Shown piece by piece: positions 8,146-16,965 of a stretch of 20,984 nucleotides of DNA. Both the position numbers and the translations under genes were made by a program. The notes under the pieces were generated by a model, which made no database searches, had not been told where the DNA came from, and saw only the letters and a program-made list of their open reading frames with translations. How positions within the stretch are numbered: the first letter of the stretch is position 1; each line of letters opens with the position of its first letter. Source of the DNA: Chara braunii (lineage: Eukaryota > Streptophyta > Charophyceae > Charales > Characeae); assembly GCA_003427395.1 (NCBI GenBank), contig BFEA01000298.1:194943-215926 (forward strand). The letters run 5' to 3'.

Positions 8146-8640
8146 CATTCTTCTGCACGCCTCTTCACTCCCCTCTCCACTGTCCCACAATCTCCACTTC
8201 TCTCTGCTCTGGTTATGCTGCATAATCTCCAGTTTTTCTTCTTCATTTTTCTTCTTACTATTTTAACTTCACTCTTACACATTACAAGGCTGTCCTTCAC
8301 CTCAATTCTTCATTTCCAGAGTCCACATAAAAATACAAGGGTGTCATTTACCCTGATTGACCGACAGCAGTTTGCAAGGGTGTCATTCTTCATTCCGAGC
8401 CTTTCATCTTTGCCACCGACGGTCTGGATAAGCTGAGAGTGAGTATAAAATACAGTCAGGGTACATATCAATAGGAAGGTCGAAGAGATTTTGCGGCAAG
8501 CAGGTTGGTCGAAAGCTGAACTGGGTGATGCTCCCCCAGAATACCCCCCAGTCAAATTGTGAGGTCCCTGGCCTCAAACATCATTCAAAATATATCAAAA
8601 AACTTTTGTTCTTTTTTTTTTTTTTAATTAAAAGAAATAG
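8146..8640. other. Unassigned spacer with short direct repeats
   Basis: Pyrimidine-rich at first. CAAGGGTGTCATT occurs at 8336 and 8375. A poly-T lies at about 8611-8624. No gene supported. Confidence 0.5.
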
Positions 8641-8672
8641 AATTACAGAACGCAGAAATCACAATGTCAATT

Positions 8673-8730
8673 CCAGTAGATAAGGGTAAAATTGAAAAAT
8701 GATACCACAACCAGTAGATAAGGGTAAAAA
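8673..8730. repeat. Direct repeat CCAGTAGATAAGGGTAAAA
   Basis: Two perfect copies of about 19 bases, 38 bases apart, at 8673 and 8711. Confidence 0.85.
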
Positions 8731-9106
8731 TCATACCATATCTACCCCAGTTCCAAGATTCTACCCACTGCTTGCTTGCCCTTCTACAGCCAACGATTCT
8801 TTTATTACGACCAGCAGTTCTCACCACCCTTTCACTCCACAACCGCCCTTCTCACAGCAAGCTGAGAAATTGTCTTTTTTTTAAGTTTCTTTAAGTTTCT
8901 AAGCCATCCACATTCCTGGTAATTCTGCACACTGACTGACCGGCCCTGCTCTACAAAACGAAAAAAAAAGGGATTTTTTTTTTTTTTAAACACACAAAAC
9001 AGACAATATACAACTATTCCCAGGAGTATTGAAAAGGGAACCCAGCAGTACCTTGCACACTAAACAGTTATCAGTTCTATGAGATAAATGAACTACACTG
9101 GTGCAA

Positions 9107-9140
9107 GTGGGGTCCCAGTGGGGTACCACTGGGACCCCAC
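9107..9140. repeat. Perfect 15-bp palindrome arms, 4-base loop
   Basis: GTGGGGTCCCAGTGG (9107-9121) and CCACTGGGACCCCAC (9126-9140) are exact reverse complements separated by GGTA. The arms are GC-rich, so a stable hairpin or cruciform is expected. The surrounding sequence shows no other element ends. Confidence 0.9.
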
Positions 9141-9286
9141 TGGGTGCGGAACACCCCCACTGAACCACCTCTTGCCCCTACTTCACTCACCACAATACAA
9201 TTACAACATACTGTGTGTTATACATGCATTTGCAAGTCATAACATACCATGGCAGTACAGTACGCTATCACTGCAAACATACACAG

Positions 9287-9335
<49 letters not shown>
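9287..9335. repeat. (CT)n microsatellite
   Basis: About 24 CT units. Three frames through it read Ser-Leu or Leu-Ser repeats, which inflates the longest open frame in the window (9088-9885). Confidence 0.95.
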
Positions 9336-9338
<3 letters not shown>

Positions 9339-9910
9339 CTTCCCCTTCCTCCGATCCCTCCCTCTTTGCTGCAGTCCTCCTCTCCATCTGCTAACCATAC
9401 TCTCTATTCCTCTGCTCTTCCTCGCTCGCTTCTCCCTGTGCACTCAACTCTGCACCTCTGCTCCCTCTGCTCCTCCACTATTTCACAAACTTGAATATTC
9501 TGAAGCTGTGCTCTGCGGGAGCTCGCAATGCTCTGCCACACACAAGCCACCACACACAAGCCATGTGCAGATAGCAGACAACCTTCAAAGAAGACTACTA
9601 TCACTCCCGATCTTTTGCGCTGATCAAACCTCAACCTCTTTGCGCTGCGCAAGGAGTCAAACGCTGGATTTTACTCCGGACAGTTTGAAAGAGCCTGAAT
9701 ACTATTTCAGCATTCGGATCAGTTGCATCATTTTCCATCGACCAGTTCAACCCCGTTGCATTCCGGAAGCCCTCGTCAATGCTGGATGTTATACTCTGAC
9801 ATCAAGCAACAATTCCTCCTCATATCTGTGCACGTTGGCGGCCTTGACTCGTCGCTCCAGAATGATTCAGAGTTCACAAGACTGAACTTAACTTTGTCAT
9901 CTTACTCCAC
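9336..9910. other. Unassigned pyrimidine-rich spacer
   Basis: C/T-rich sequence to about 9480, then mixed sequence with a short ACACACAAGCC duplication near 9540-9562. No gene supported. Confidence 0.45.
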
Positions 9911-10069
9911 AATTGGATCTTATCTGGCATTGATGACATGGCACCGGGTCTCACCCGGGTTTTTAGGAAGTGGCCGATGCAGAGTCAAGGGACGCGGTAG
10001 GGTGGCGAGGACTCTGAGGAGAAGGGTTCTTGAGTTATCATTTTGCGACCTCTTGGATCGCCTTACCTC

Positions 10070-10075
10070 AATAAA
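10070..10075 (+). promoter_or_regulatory. Possible polyadenylation signal AATAAA
   Basis: AATAAAG follows CTTACCTC and precedes a T-rich stretch, as at many 3' ends. About 60-110 bases upstream, GCGAGGACTCTGAGGAGAAG recalls the purine-rich end of plant gypsy-type elements. No upstream coding frame supports a transcript, so the call is weak. Confidence 0.2.
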
Positions 10076-10860
10076 GTTCATTTCGTTCTTAATGGACTTC
10101 GATCTTTCATTTCGATCTTTGATCGTGTACTAATGTTTTTCCTTTTTCTTTTTCTCTCACCCTTTATCTGACTCATGCTACCATGATGGCAAGGGGAAGG
10201 CGTTAAGCAGTCGACTCCCTGGACTCATCATTCGATGTCAACTTCGATGTCAATTTCTCATTCCACCATTTGCAGTTCAAGTTCCGTGATAATCCATATA
10301 GCTTGCACCGACCTCTATCTGCTCCAGAACGGTCCGAATACGTTGAATTTCATCTTGCGACTTGACAATGGATCTTCATTTTTTTGTGAGTCGAGTAGAC
10401 GTGGCAAGGAAGGCGTAAAGCACTGCAATCACTCCAAGATTCGAAGCTTGAACACCAGAGGGACCGTAATTCGGGGTCGAAGAATCGAATTCCATTCTTT
10501 TGACTGGGAACTCTTCAAGTAGGAACACTGGATCTTATCTTGACGAGACGACAATCACTTGCTATGGATTGATCGTATCCGGATTGTGAGCGCTACCAGT
10601 TGAACCGTTCGAGCTTCGAGTGCATTATTTATGGACATACTGTCCTCAACGTGCCTCAGAGCGGATTAAGTTCGCTCATTACTGTGGACAATCCCCAACG
10701 TCCCTGACATCATGGTGGCCAGAATGGATTAAATTCCATCATTGCTCGAAACACCATGATCTCTCTTATCTTCACTCAACAAAGTCAAACAAACGGATTC
10801 TTTTATTTTTATTTTTGATTGTTTTTTTTCCGACCACACACGGGAGCTAGAAAAGGAGGA

Positions 10861-10867
10861 TATAAAG
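10861..10867 (+). promoter_or_regulatory. TATA-box-like TATAAAG
   Basis: GGATATAAAGCC has a good TATA core in a locally GC-rich context. It is preceded by a T-rich stretch and followed about 30 bases later by a TTATATATAC run. Transcription would run to the right, towards the small frame at 11370. It could belong to a host promoter or to the U3 region of an LTR. There is no direct evidence for either. Confidence 0.3.
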
Positions 10868-11148
10868 CCGCCGCCTCTAGCTACAACAAACAGACCTTAT
10901 ATATACAATATAGATCACTAGCACTGGATTTTCCTCGCTAAACCATTCAACAAAATTTTCAACCAGGAGGGACCGTATCTAGTCAATCTGGAGGACTAGA
11001 TTATCTAGTACGTGGATCGCGCTGACCTCCTCCTCTATGTTCTCCAGAAGGGACCTTATCTAGTCAATCACTCCAGAATAATATTCTGTATCTTCACAAA
11101 ATGGCTCAGGCCAGTGATCGTATCTCCTCTGGCAGGATTTGCTTTAGA

Positions 11149-11171
11149 GCTTTTTCCTAGTAGGAAAAAGC
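11149..11171. repeat. Perfect 11-bp palindrome with one-base centre
   Basis: GCTTTTTCCTA (11149-11159) and TAGGAAAAAGC (11161-11171) are exact reverse complements around a single G. Confidence 0.9.
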
Positions 11172-11199
11172 CTGCTCCTCCTGTCTGACTCACAGGGAT

Positions 11200-11299
11200 T
11201 CTGACTTGATACTACTGTCACTGGTCACCCGCAATTGACTTGATACTACTGTCACTGGTCACCCGCAATTGACTTGATACTGTCACTGGTCACCCTCGA
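11200..11299. repeat. 34-bp tandem repeat, 2.9 copies
   Basis: The unit TTGACTTGATACTACTGTCA plus CTGGTCACCCGCAA is repeated at 11200, 11235 and 11269. The third copy lacks three bases (one ACT) and ends TCGA. Confidence 0.92.
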
Positions 11300-11369
11300 T
11301 TGAACTTATCTTCAACTCACCACACTGTCAGACTTATCTTGATTGCACCCTCGACTACTCTCCCTTCCC

Positions 11370-11528
11370 ATGGCCAGCATCCGCATGTGGCTTTGTGACT
11401 TCGACCATCGACTCAAAATGTCCTCTTTAAGCTTCACCAATGGCCTCAATGCTCTCACTGTGCTCTTCTTCACCTATGCCCTCGCTTGGGCACCCCCCCC
11501 CTTTTTCGCTGCCAAACTCTCAGCTTGA
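11370..11528 (+). CDS. Small hypothetical ORF, 52 codons, possible first exon
   Basis: I do not recognise this sequence. The ATG at 11370 (CCCATGGCC) has G at +4 and starts MASIRMWLCDFDHRLKMSSL. A hydrophobic stretch, ALTVLFFTYALAW, follows at residues 29-41, and then a Pro/Phe-rich end to the TGA at 11526. The frame could extend upstream to an ATG at 11343, but the internal ATG has the better context. The hydrophobic segment could be a membrane anchor. It lies 500 bases after the TATA-like motif and beside the GATAAG-type cluster, which is the only contextual support. The composition is not low-complexity, yet 52 codons can occur by chance and no clear splice donor follows. Confidence 0.18.
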   Translation: MASIRMWLCDFDHRLKMSSLSFTNGLNALTVLFFTYALAWAPPPFFAAKLSA

Positions 11529-11850
11529 CAGTTGCAACTCGTACTCCTGTGTAGGGTGCCTGGCGCAACGTAAGCCTGCCTGCCCACATTTGCTCCTCGA
11601 CGACGCTCTACGGTCCTCGAAGCTGAGAGAACACTGCCGAGCAAGGGTTGGGCCCAGTTGCGGTCCATGTCAAGTCGAAAAGGAGGCGCGGACCACCGGT
11701 AGCCAGCTGTGTGGCGAACCACGAATCGCTGGCATTCACCACGTTTGCAAACTCCCTACAATGACAGCAAGCCATCAGTCATCAACAACAAAAACACCAT
11801 AGACATGTTCAACACTTCTATGATACAGGCTACACACCAAACTCCATAAA

Positions 11851-11873
11851 CACAACACACACACACACACACA

Positions 11874-11944
<71 letters not shown>
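11851..11944. repeat. Compound microsatellite (AC)n-(AG)n
   Basis: About 12 AC units (11851-11875) pass directly into about 34 AG units (11876-11944). It is the longest AG tract in the window. Confidence 0.95.
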
Positions 11945-11947
<3 letters not shown>

Positions 11948-12283
11948 GAACGCCAACCCTTGTAGATTGTAATCTATTAAAGGCGAGTTTGTGATCCCGA
12001 CTAGCGAACGGTGATCTTCAACCTGCTGTCCTTTGTGTCTGTTTTCCTTGTTACCTTTCGATGGCTTTCATACTCCTTCCTCCAGGAGGAGATATTAGGT
12101 ATACTGTATCCGAGTGGCACAAAGCACCAGCGACTGTCTGAAATGGAGGGTGAGACGATCTCCAGATCTTTCACTTTCACACCATTCAGACTTTTCTCTG
12201 CTCTCTTGGAATCACCTAAAACTGATCCACACAGTCAACTGAGGGCATACTCCAAGTAGGACTTTTTTTGACCGATTTCTGGT

Positions 12284-12604
12284 CATAATGCAGTCAGATT
12301 CATCCAGGTTTAACGTAATTGCGGTCAAATGCATCCTGGTCTGAAAATTCTCTGAGAAGCATCGAATCCTAAATCCAAACTTCCCCGAGAGGCATCCAAT
12401 CCTAAATCCAACCTCCTCCTTCCGATTCTTCAGAGGGATAATTGCAGTCAAATCCATCTTGACTACAAAATAGTACAAATGCATCCGGGTTTAACGTAAT
12501 TGCAGTGAGATTCATCCAGGTTTAACATATTGCAGTCAAATGCATCCTGGATGAATTGCAGTCAGATTCATCCAGCTTTAACATAATTGTAGTCAAATGC
12601 ATTC
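12284..12604. repeat. Degenerate minisatellite with CATCCWGG half-units
   Basis: Half-units of the form TTGCRGTCARATKCATCCWG alternate with TTTAACRTAA linkers (near 12310, 12492, 12521, 12577). A 34-bp direct duplication carrying AATCCTAAATCCAA (about 12354-12419) interrupts the array. No coding value. Confidence 0.8.
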
Positions 12605-12679
12605 TAGTATATTGTCAAGATGGACATTCAGAAGCAAGGTTTTCGCAAGTGAGACCGTCTGAACAACGAGCAAGAAAAG

Positions 12680-12861
12680 TTCTTTTTCTTCTTCTTCTTC
12701 TTCTTCTTTTCTTAATTCCAAAAACAGGGCCCTATGGTCCTGGACTGAAGAGCAAGTGTAACTGATGGAGTCTTCTTCTTCTTCTTCTTCTTCTTCTTAA
12801 TTAAAAACACAGGGCCTTATGGTCTCAGGCCCTAGAGCAAGGGATGGAAACTAATAGAGTC
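12680..12861. repeat. Tandem duplication of a (TTC)n-TTAATT...GGAGTC unit, period about 87 bp
   Basis: Two units each start with a TTC microsatellite (12684-12711 and 12771-12799). Each then reads CTTAATT, AAAACA, AGGGCCYTATGGTC and ends with AGAGCAAG...GAGTC. The non-microsatellite parts differ at several positions and by small indels, so the duplication is not recent. Confidence 0.85.
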
Positions 12862-13141
12862 AGAAACAAAGAATTGAGGTAATTGAAATCTTGCCCCTGC
12901 TGCCCCACCTTTAGTACAACTAATAACACCTTTTCCCTTTTCTCTCTTACTAAATGGATCCCCATCTAGAAGCACAAAAGGGATCCTGGGGTCATACTTA
13001 CTAGTGAAAACAAATCTACCTGCAATCTGTCTGTCATCTGAGATAATCCCACAGTGCAAGTCCTGCTACTGCAAGTACAAACCCTCATGTATGTATCTGT
13101 CTTTTCTGCTGCTTTTCCTATAATTACCCCCCCATCCTCCA

Positions 13142-13185
13142 CCCCCCCCCCCCCCCCCCACCCCCACCCCACAAAAAAAAAAAAA
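13142..13185. repeat. Poly-C run followed by poly-A run
   Basis: C18 at 13142-13159, a CACCCC linker, then A13 at 13173-13185. Homopolymer lengths may be affected by sequencing error. Confidence 0.9.
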
Positions 13186-13680
13186 GGAGCTAAGGTATTC
13201 ACTCCCCACTTCCCCCTCCCCACCCCCCCAACTAACAAAGGATTTGAATTTTGAAGCTATGGGTGTCAGAAAAGTTACCACGGGGGTAACTGGAAAAAAA
13301 AAACAAAAAAAAACAATGGAGCTTTGCTTGATAACTTTTTTCAAGAGGGGTTAATTAGCCAAAAACAGCTTGGCTCCTTCATAAAGGGGACCTTGCCTCT
13401 CTCGAAGGCCACTGGGCGAAGATAGCTTGGGTCTGTCTTTCCGGCAGCAACTCCAGAAAACAAGCCTCGGGTGCAATGCCACAAACACGAATGTGGTCGC
13501 AAAATTGGTAAAATTTTTCCATACTTACTATTAACATACATACCTCCCTAGCAGGGACCGGCACGTACACCAGTGGACTAATCCTAGCCATCTGACAGAT
13601 CACAATCAGATGGTATGGAGTTAACCCCAATATCAGACATATAGTGGCACGTGGGTCGATCAACCTTCGTTCACTGAAGC
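13186..13680. other. Unassigned spacer
   Basis: Mixed sequence. A 48-codon exon-like minus-strand stretch at 13698-13551 is discussed under rejected items. No gene accepted. Confidence 0.45.
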
Positions 13681-13689
13681 AGTTCACCT

Positions 13690-13790
13690 GGTCATTATAG
13701 CTGTGTAATGTGGACAATCCGCAGTCCACGATACAGCGACAATGACCGAGCATTCTATTCCGTTGAAGACGGTAGACATCTCACTCGAAA
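13690..13790. repeat. Stem-loop element, copy 2
   Basis: GGTCATTATAGCTGT (13690) pairs imperfectly with ACAGCGACAATGACC (ends 13747), around an inner perfect GTGGAC/GTCCAC stem. The right flank, ATTCTATTCCGTTGAAGACG and then GTAGAC, matches the right arm of the 890-1002 element (TTTTATTCGGGCGAAGACGG and then TAGTC). Confidence 0.55.
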
Positions 13791-13989
13791 AATCAGACTG
13801 TCAGGGAGCAGATACCCGACATCGGGAGCACCTCTGCCTCCAAGTCCCTTTCCACCGAGCAGGAAAGGTCCACTCCGCATCACGCTTCACCACCAGTGCA
13901 GCATCTTTTTTTCTTTACTCGGCATTTTCTTTTCCTTTTCTTCTGGCTCCCGTTGCCAACGATTCTGGTCTGGTAGTATAGTACTGTTC

Positions 13990-14270
13990 ATCTGAGGCCC
14001 ACAGAATGCGACTCCCGAGGTTCCGAGTCCCGAGGTCGGGCCCGCAGAATTTCGGTGTGACGTTGCCCAAGACAGGTGGTGATGGTTGAAGCCTCACTCC
14101 AATCTCTCGACGGAGCCGAATCCCACTTTCAGACTCATCCAACTTGAACCAAGATGACGTCGGTATCTGGCCACTAACCTAATCTACCAGTGAAGAGGAC
14201 AATGGACTCAAAACAGAAAATAAAAACAACGACATAATCGCCCGCAAGACAAATTCACAGACGACGCATT
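13990..14270. other. Unassigned spacer with CCGAGG repeats
   Basis: CTCCCGAGG and GTCCCGAGGTCGGG stand side by side at about 14010-14040. A related CCCGAGGTCGGG occurs at about 15803. No gene supported. Confidence 0.45.
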
Positions 14271-14274
14271 GCAT

Positions 14275-14311
14275 CTAAGATGAGCCCAGGGCTCACCTTA
14301 GCTCATCTTAG
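14275..14311. repeat. Perfect 11-bp hairpin CTAAGATGAGC/GCTCATCTTAG
   Basis: Arms at 14275-14285 and 14301-14311 are exact reverse complements with a 15-base loop that itself contains AGCCCAGGGCT. GCTCACCTTAGCTCATCTTAG also shows a local duplication. Confidence 0.9.
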
Positions 14312-14501
14312 CTAAAGAAGAGACCCAGGTCAGAAACGTCCGGTCACCGACGACACAGTTGACGCTGACACAATGAACAAGAACAACAGGATGGCATCAA
14401 ACAGAGCTACAAATCACTAACACATTTGCACATCAGAATGTAGAAAGATGGGTTAGCCTCTTTCTGTCATAGAGAGTACATCTTTCAAAAGTACTTGTCA
14501 T

Positions 14502-14692
14502 TACTAACACATTGTTTATGGAAGGCTGTTCCATCTTCAGTGTACCAACTGGTCATTATTGTGAGTTCGCTACTAACACATTGTTTATGGAAGGCTNCAA
14601 CTGGTCATCATTGTGAGTTCGCTACTAACACATTGTTTATGGAAGGCTGTTCCGTCTTCAGTGTACCAACTGGTCATTATTGTGAGTTCGCT
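14502..14692. repeat. 69-bp tandem repeat, three units, middle one interrupted by N
   Basis: Units begin with TACTAACACATTGTTTATGG at 14502, 14571 and 14623. The first and third are 69-70 bases. The middle one is 52 bases because 18 bases of the unit are replaced by a single N at 14597. The N therefore marks an assembly join or unresolved consensus within the array. Any conceptual translation across it is unsafe. Confidence 0.9.
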
Positions 14693-14831
14693 CTCACATT
14701 ATCAATCGCGAAAATTCATTCAAAGTTTCAAACTTCAGAATTCAAACTCTGGTTAACGAAACAAGACCTTCAAAATAATTGATTTTTGATTTTTGAATTT
14801 TTCTATTGTACAAACGGTTTATAAGTTATAG

Positions 14832-14891
14832 CCTTTTCCAACAGCAATCCCCACATTGGGTCTTTTCCAACAGCAATCCCCACATTTGGGT
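14832..14891. repeat. 30-bp tandem duplication
   Basis: Two adjacent copies of CTTTTCCAACAGCAATCCCC plus ACATTGGGT differ by one T indel and the first base. Confidence 0.9.
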
Positions 14892-14982
14892 ACAAGAAAT
14901 GTGAGTTACTTGCAACTGCCTTCCAGGAAGACTTCAGGAAGATGAGTTGGAAGGGGGGGCGGAGAGGAACTGGGCGGGCAAG

Positions 14983-15402
14983 ACGGGTAGTCTGCAGGCG
15001 CATCTACATATTGCCCGGCAATGCAACACCGCCATGAAGCCTGGGCAAGTCGCTCAGCGGTCACCTGCATGGGGCACCCCCCCGTGCAGGCAACAACCAG
15101 CCCTTCTCTTGTTTTTTTTTTTTTTTTTTGGGTGGAGGTTTTCCGCACATGGACAAGAGTGTTGGCTGTCAAGGGGGGGGGGGGGGGGGGTACGGGTAGT
15201 CTGCAGGCGCATCATGTCATTCGGAACTTAGTGCGCGAGGCGTTAATTACATATTACCCGCCAATGCAGCACCGCCATGAAGTGCACCCCCCGGTGCAAG
15301 CAAAAACCAGCCCTTCTCTTGTTTGTTTTTCTTTGGGGGGGGGTGAGGTTTTCCGCACATGGACAGAGAGTATTGGCTGCCAAGGGGGGGAGGGAAGGGG
15401 GG
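14983..15402. repeat. 209-bp tandem duplication with internal poly-T and poly-G runs
   Basis: ACGGGTAGTCTGCAGGCGCA starts both units (14983 and 15192). Shared later blocks are CACCGCCATGAAG, CAACCAGCCCTTCTCTTGTT or its AAACCAG variant, a T-rich run, GAGGTTTTCCGCACATGGAC, TTGGCTG and a G-run. The first copy has T18 and G18 runs; in the second they are interrupted. Unit 2 lacks the GGCAAGTCGCTCAGCGG part and has extra sequence near 15214-15250. Confidence 0.88.
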
Positions 15403-15605
15403 TACAAATTGGTTTTTAAGGGGGTAAAGGGGTTTGAAGGGGGGTGCCTTAGTCTGATTCTGTTGTTTTCCTTTTTTTATCTTCCATTCCATGAGGAATT
15501 ATGCAGGGACGCTCAGCCAAAAGTCCTTATTACAATTCGGCACAACATTTCTTTTTTCTGGAATTTTTGAATTTTTTTTTCTCATTATCTTTGGCGCTGG
15601 GGCTG
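15403..15605. other. Unassigned spacer
   Basis: G-rich to about 15445, then T-rich runs. No gene supported. Confidence 0.45.
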
Positions 15606-15607
15606 CT

Positions 15608-15687
15608 GGGAACCCTGCTCAGGAATCCTGCCCGGCCAGGCACCCGGGCGTGTATCCAGCGGGCACAGGTTGGGTGGCAGGGTTCCC
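15608..15687. repeat. Inverted repeat GGGAACCCTGC/GCAGGGTTCCC
   Basis: Perfect 11-bp arms lie 58 bases apart, with a nested GCCCGG/CCGGGC hairpin between them. A C/A-rich run follows at 15750-15795. Confidence 0.8.
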
Positions 15688-15946
15688 GGACAAACAGCCT
15701 AGCTTATTACTCAATGACAGCCTGAGGACCTCCCTGCACAGTACCCTCCTCCCCCGCCCCCCGCCCCCCCCAAAAAAAAAAAGAAAAAAGAAAACAACAG
15801 CCCCGAGGTCGGGTCTATGGAATGCCCTTCTCAGTGTTCTTACCCCTTTCCCTCAAACATGACACTACCCTCAATGATCCCTCGTTACATTTCACAAACA
15901 ATCACCATATATGGAAGATCCATTTCTCACAAGAAAGAACCCAGGG

Positions 15947-16109
15947 AATATAGTCACACGAGATATTTGGGACCTATTTCTTTATTTTGTTTATGTGTAT
16001 CCGGAACTCAACAAAAAAAACACACTGCGCGTGAAATCAATGAAAGTGGGAAGCTATGTAGTCAGACATTCGGTAATAGTCACACGAGACGTATTTGGCC
16101 TTATTTCTC
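15947..16109. repeat. Direct repeat TAGTCACACGAGA...TATTTSK..CTTATTTCT
   Basis: Copies at 15947-15982 and 16073-16109 share AATA(TA)GTCACACGAGA and then ATTTGG and TATTTCT. The spacing is about 126 bases. Confidence 0.75.
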
Positions 16110-16154
16110 GATGTAATTGCAAACAGGTACATTTAGTAGTGGCCATGCTTGTGT

Positions 16155-16236
16155 TCAGATACATGAAGTAAAGTCCTTGTCTGAGTATCCCCCTTCGATC
16201 AGGTTGAAGATCCCACGTAGTGTGGTCTGACATAAC
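16155..16236 (-). CDS. Possible terminal exon of the minus-strand split gene
   Basis: This is the weakest part of the gene model. If translation continues from the exon at 16361-16303, which leaves two bases over, an acceptor AAAG/G at 16237 restores the frame. It then gives LCQTTLRGIFNLIEGGYSDK and a few more residues to the TGA at 16157-16155. Against it, the intron would be only 66 bases, A-rich instead of T-rich before the acceptor, and the acceptor context is poor. A second minus frame here is also open for over 50 codons. No domain recognised. Confidence 0.12.
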
Positions 16237-16302
16237 CTTTCATTTCGTGTATTTTTTTGTTTTTTTTTTCTGCCACAGTGTGTGCTGACATCATATCCTC
16301 AC

Positions 16303-16361
16303 CAGAGTGGAAGTCCCAGGTTCACTGTACCGTTCATCTGCAACCATTGTCCCAGATCTCC
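16303..16361 (-). CDS. Predicted internal exon, unknown protein (downstream exon)
   Basis: A 59-base minus-strand exon starts after TTTGTATGTCGCAG (an acceptor with a U-rich lead) and ends at CTCTG before GTGAGG, a good donor. Read in phase 0 it encodes GDLGQWLQMNGTVNLGLPL plus two bases. The phase fits the upstream exon at 18371-18157 exactly, and the joined peptide reads MSGQMVNY-GDLGQWLQMNG, with a plausible NGT glycosylation site. The chance of phase agreement alone is one in three, so the support comes from the two splice sites together with the non-repetitive peptide inside a repeat field. I do not recognise the family. Confidence 0.33.
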
Positions 16362-16367
16362 CTGCGA

Positions 16368-16965
16368 CATACAAAGACATGCACACGTACACACATACAA
16401 ATGTGCACACATGGACAGAGTCAACAAACACATAACCAACGACATCCCCACATTCTCGTAAACATACACAATCACACACAAGCACATGCACTTACACATC
16501 ATGACGAATGTACACATGCATGCACAAATGCACGTCCACATTCACATGCCGACATGCACATGCACGTACACATGCACGTACGCATAAACTTATGCCACAT
16601 ACAAAGACGTGCACAAGTACACACATGCACACACTCAACAAAGACGCATGCCAAAATGCACATGCACGTATGCCGCATACAAAGACATGCACACATGCAC
16701 ACATTCAACAAAGAGAATTACAACGACATCCCCACATGCTCAAACATGCACATTCACACACACGTACAAATACATTCACGTACACATCATGATGTATGTA
16801 CACATGCATGCACATATGCACATACACATGCACATACATGCACATGCACGTCCACATTGGCATGCCAGCATGCACATGCACGTACACCACATGCACATAC
16901 ACAAACATACACATGCCCACACGTACACACACATGCACGCTTATACACACATCACACCCCACGGA
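16368..16965. repeat. CACATGCA-type satellite with 284-bp higher-order repeat
   Basis: Alternating purine-pyrimidine CACATGCACGTACAC words fill the region. A higher-order duplication is visible: CAACGACATCCCCACA starts at 16437 and again at 16721. In both copies it is followed by TACACATCATGAYGWATGTA and by CACGTCCACATTSRCATGCC. CATACAAAGACRTGCACA recurs at 16368, 16598 and 16676. The His/Thr-rich frames on the plus strand and Cys/Val-rich frames on the minus strand are satellite artefacts. Confidence 0.9.

Larger units (their letters stand above)
9915..11340 (+). promoter_or_regulatory. Cluster of GAnCKTATCT motifs (GATAAG/GATA-type on the other strand)
   Basis: Eight related words occur at 9915, 10530, 10570, 10971, 11051, 11116, 11302 and 11331. 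Examples are GGATCTTATCT, GACCGTATCT and GAACTTATCT. Five contain CTTATC, the complement of the GATAAG core known from plant I-box elements. A direct repeat of about 21 bases carrying the motif (AGGGACCGTATCTAGTCAAT type) stands at 10968 and 11049. The function is inferred only. The cluster could equally be the remains of a diverged repeat. Confidence 0.3.

Noticed and set aside
9088-9885. 265-codon plus-strand frame, the longest in the window
   Set aside because: It runs through the CT microsatellite (Ser-Leu repeats) and pyrimidine-rich DNA, has no domain, and its upstream part is the palindrome at 9107-9140.
12011-12259. 82-codon plus frame with a hydrophobic start
   Set aside because: It starts at GTG, not ATG, with no domain and no splice context that I trust.
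13551-13698. Minus-strand exon-like stretch of 48 codons between GACCAG and GTATGT
   Set aside because: The plus strand is also protein-like over part of it, and it abuts the dispersed stem-loop repeat. No independent support.
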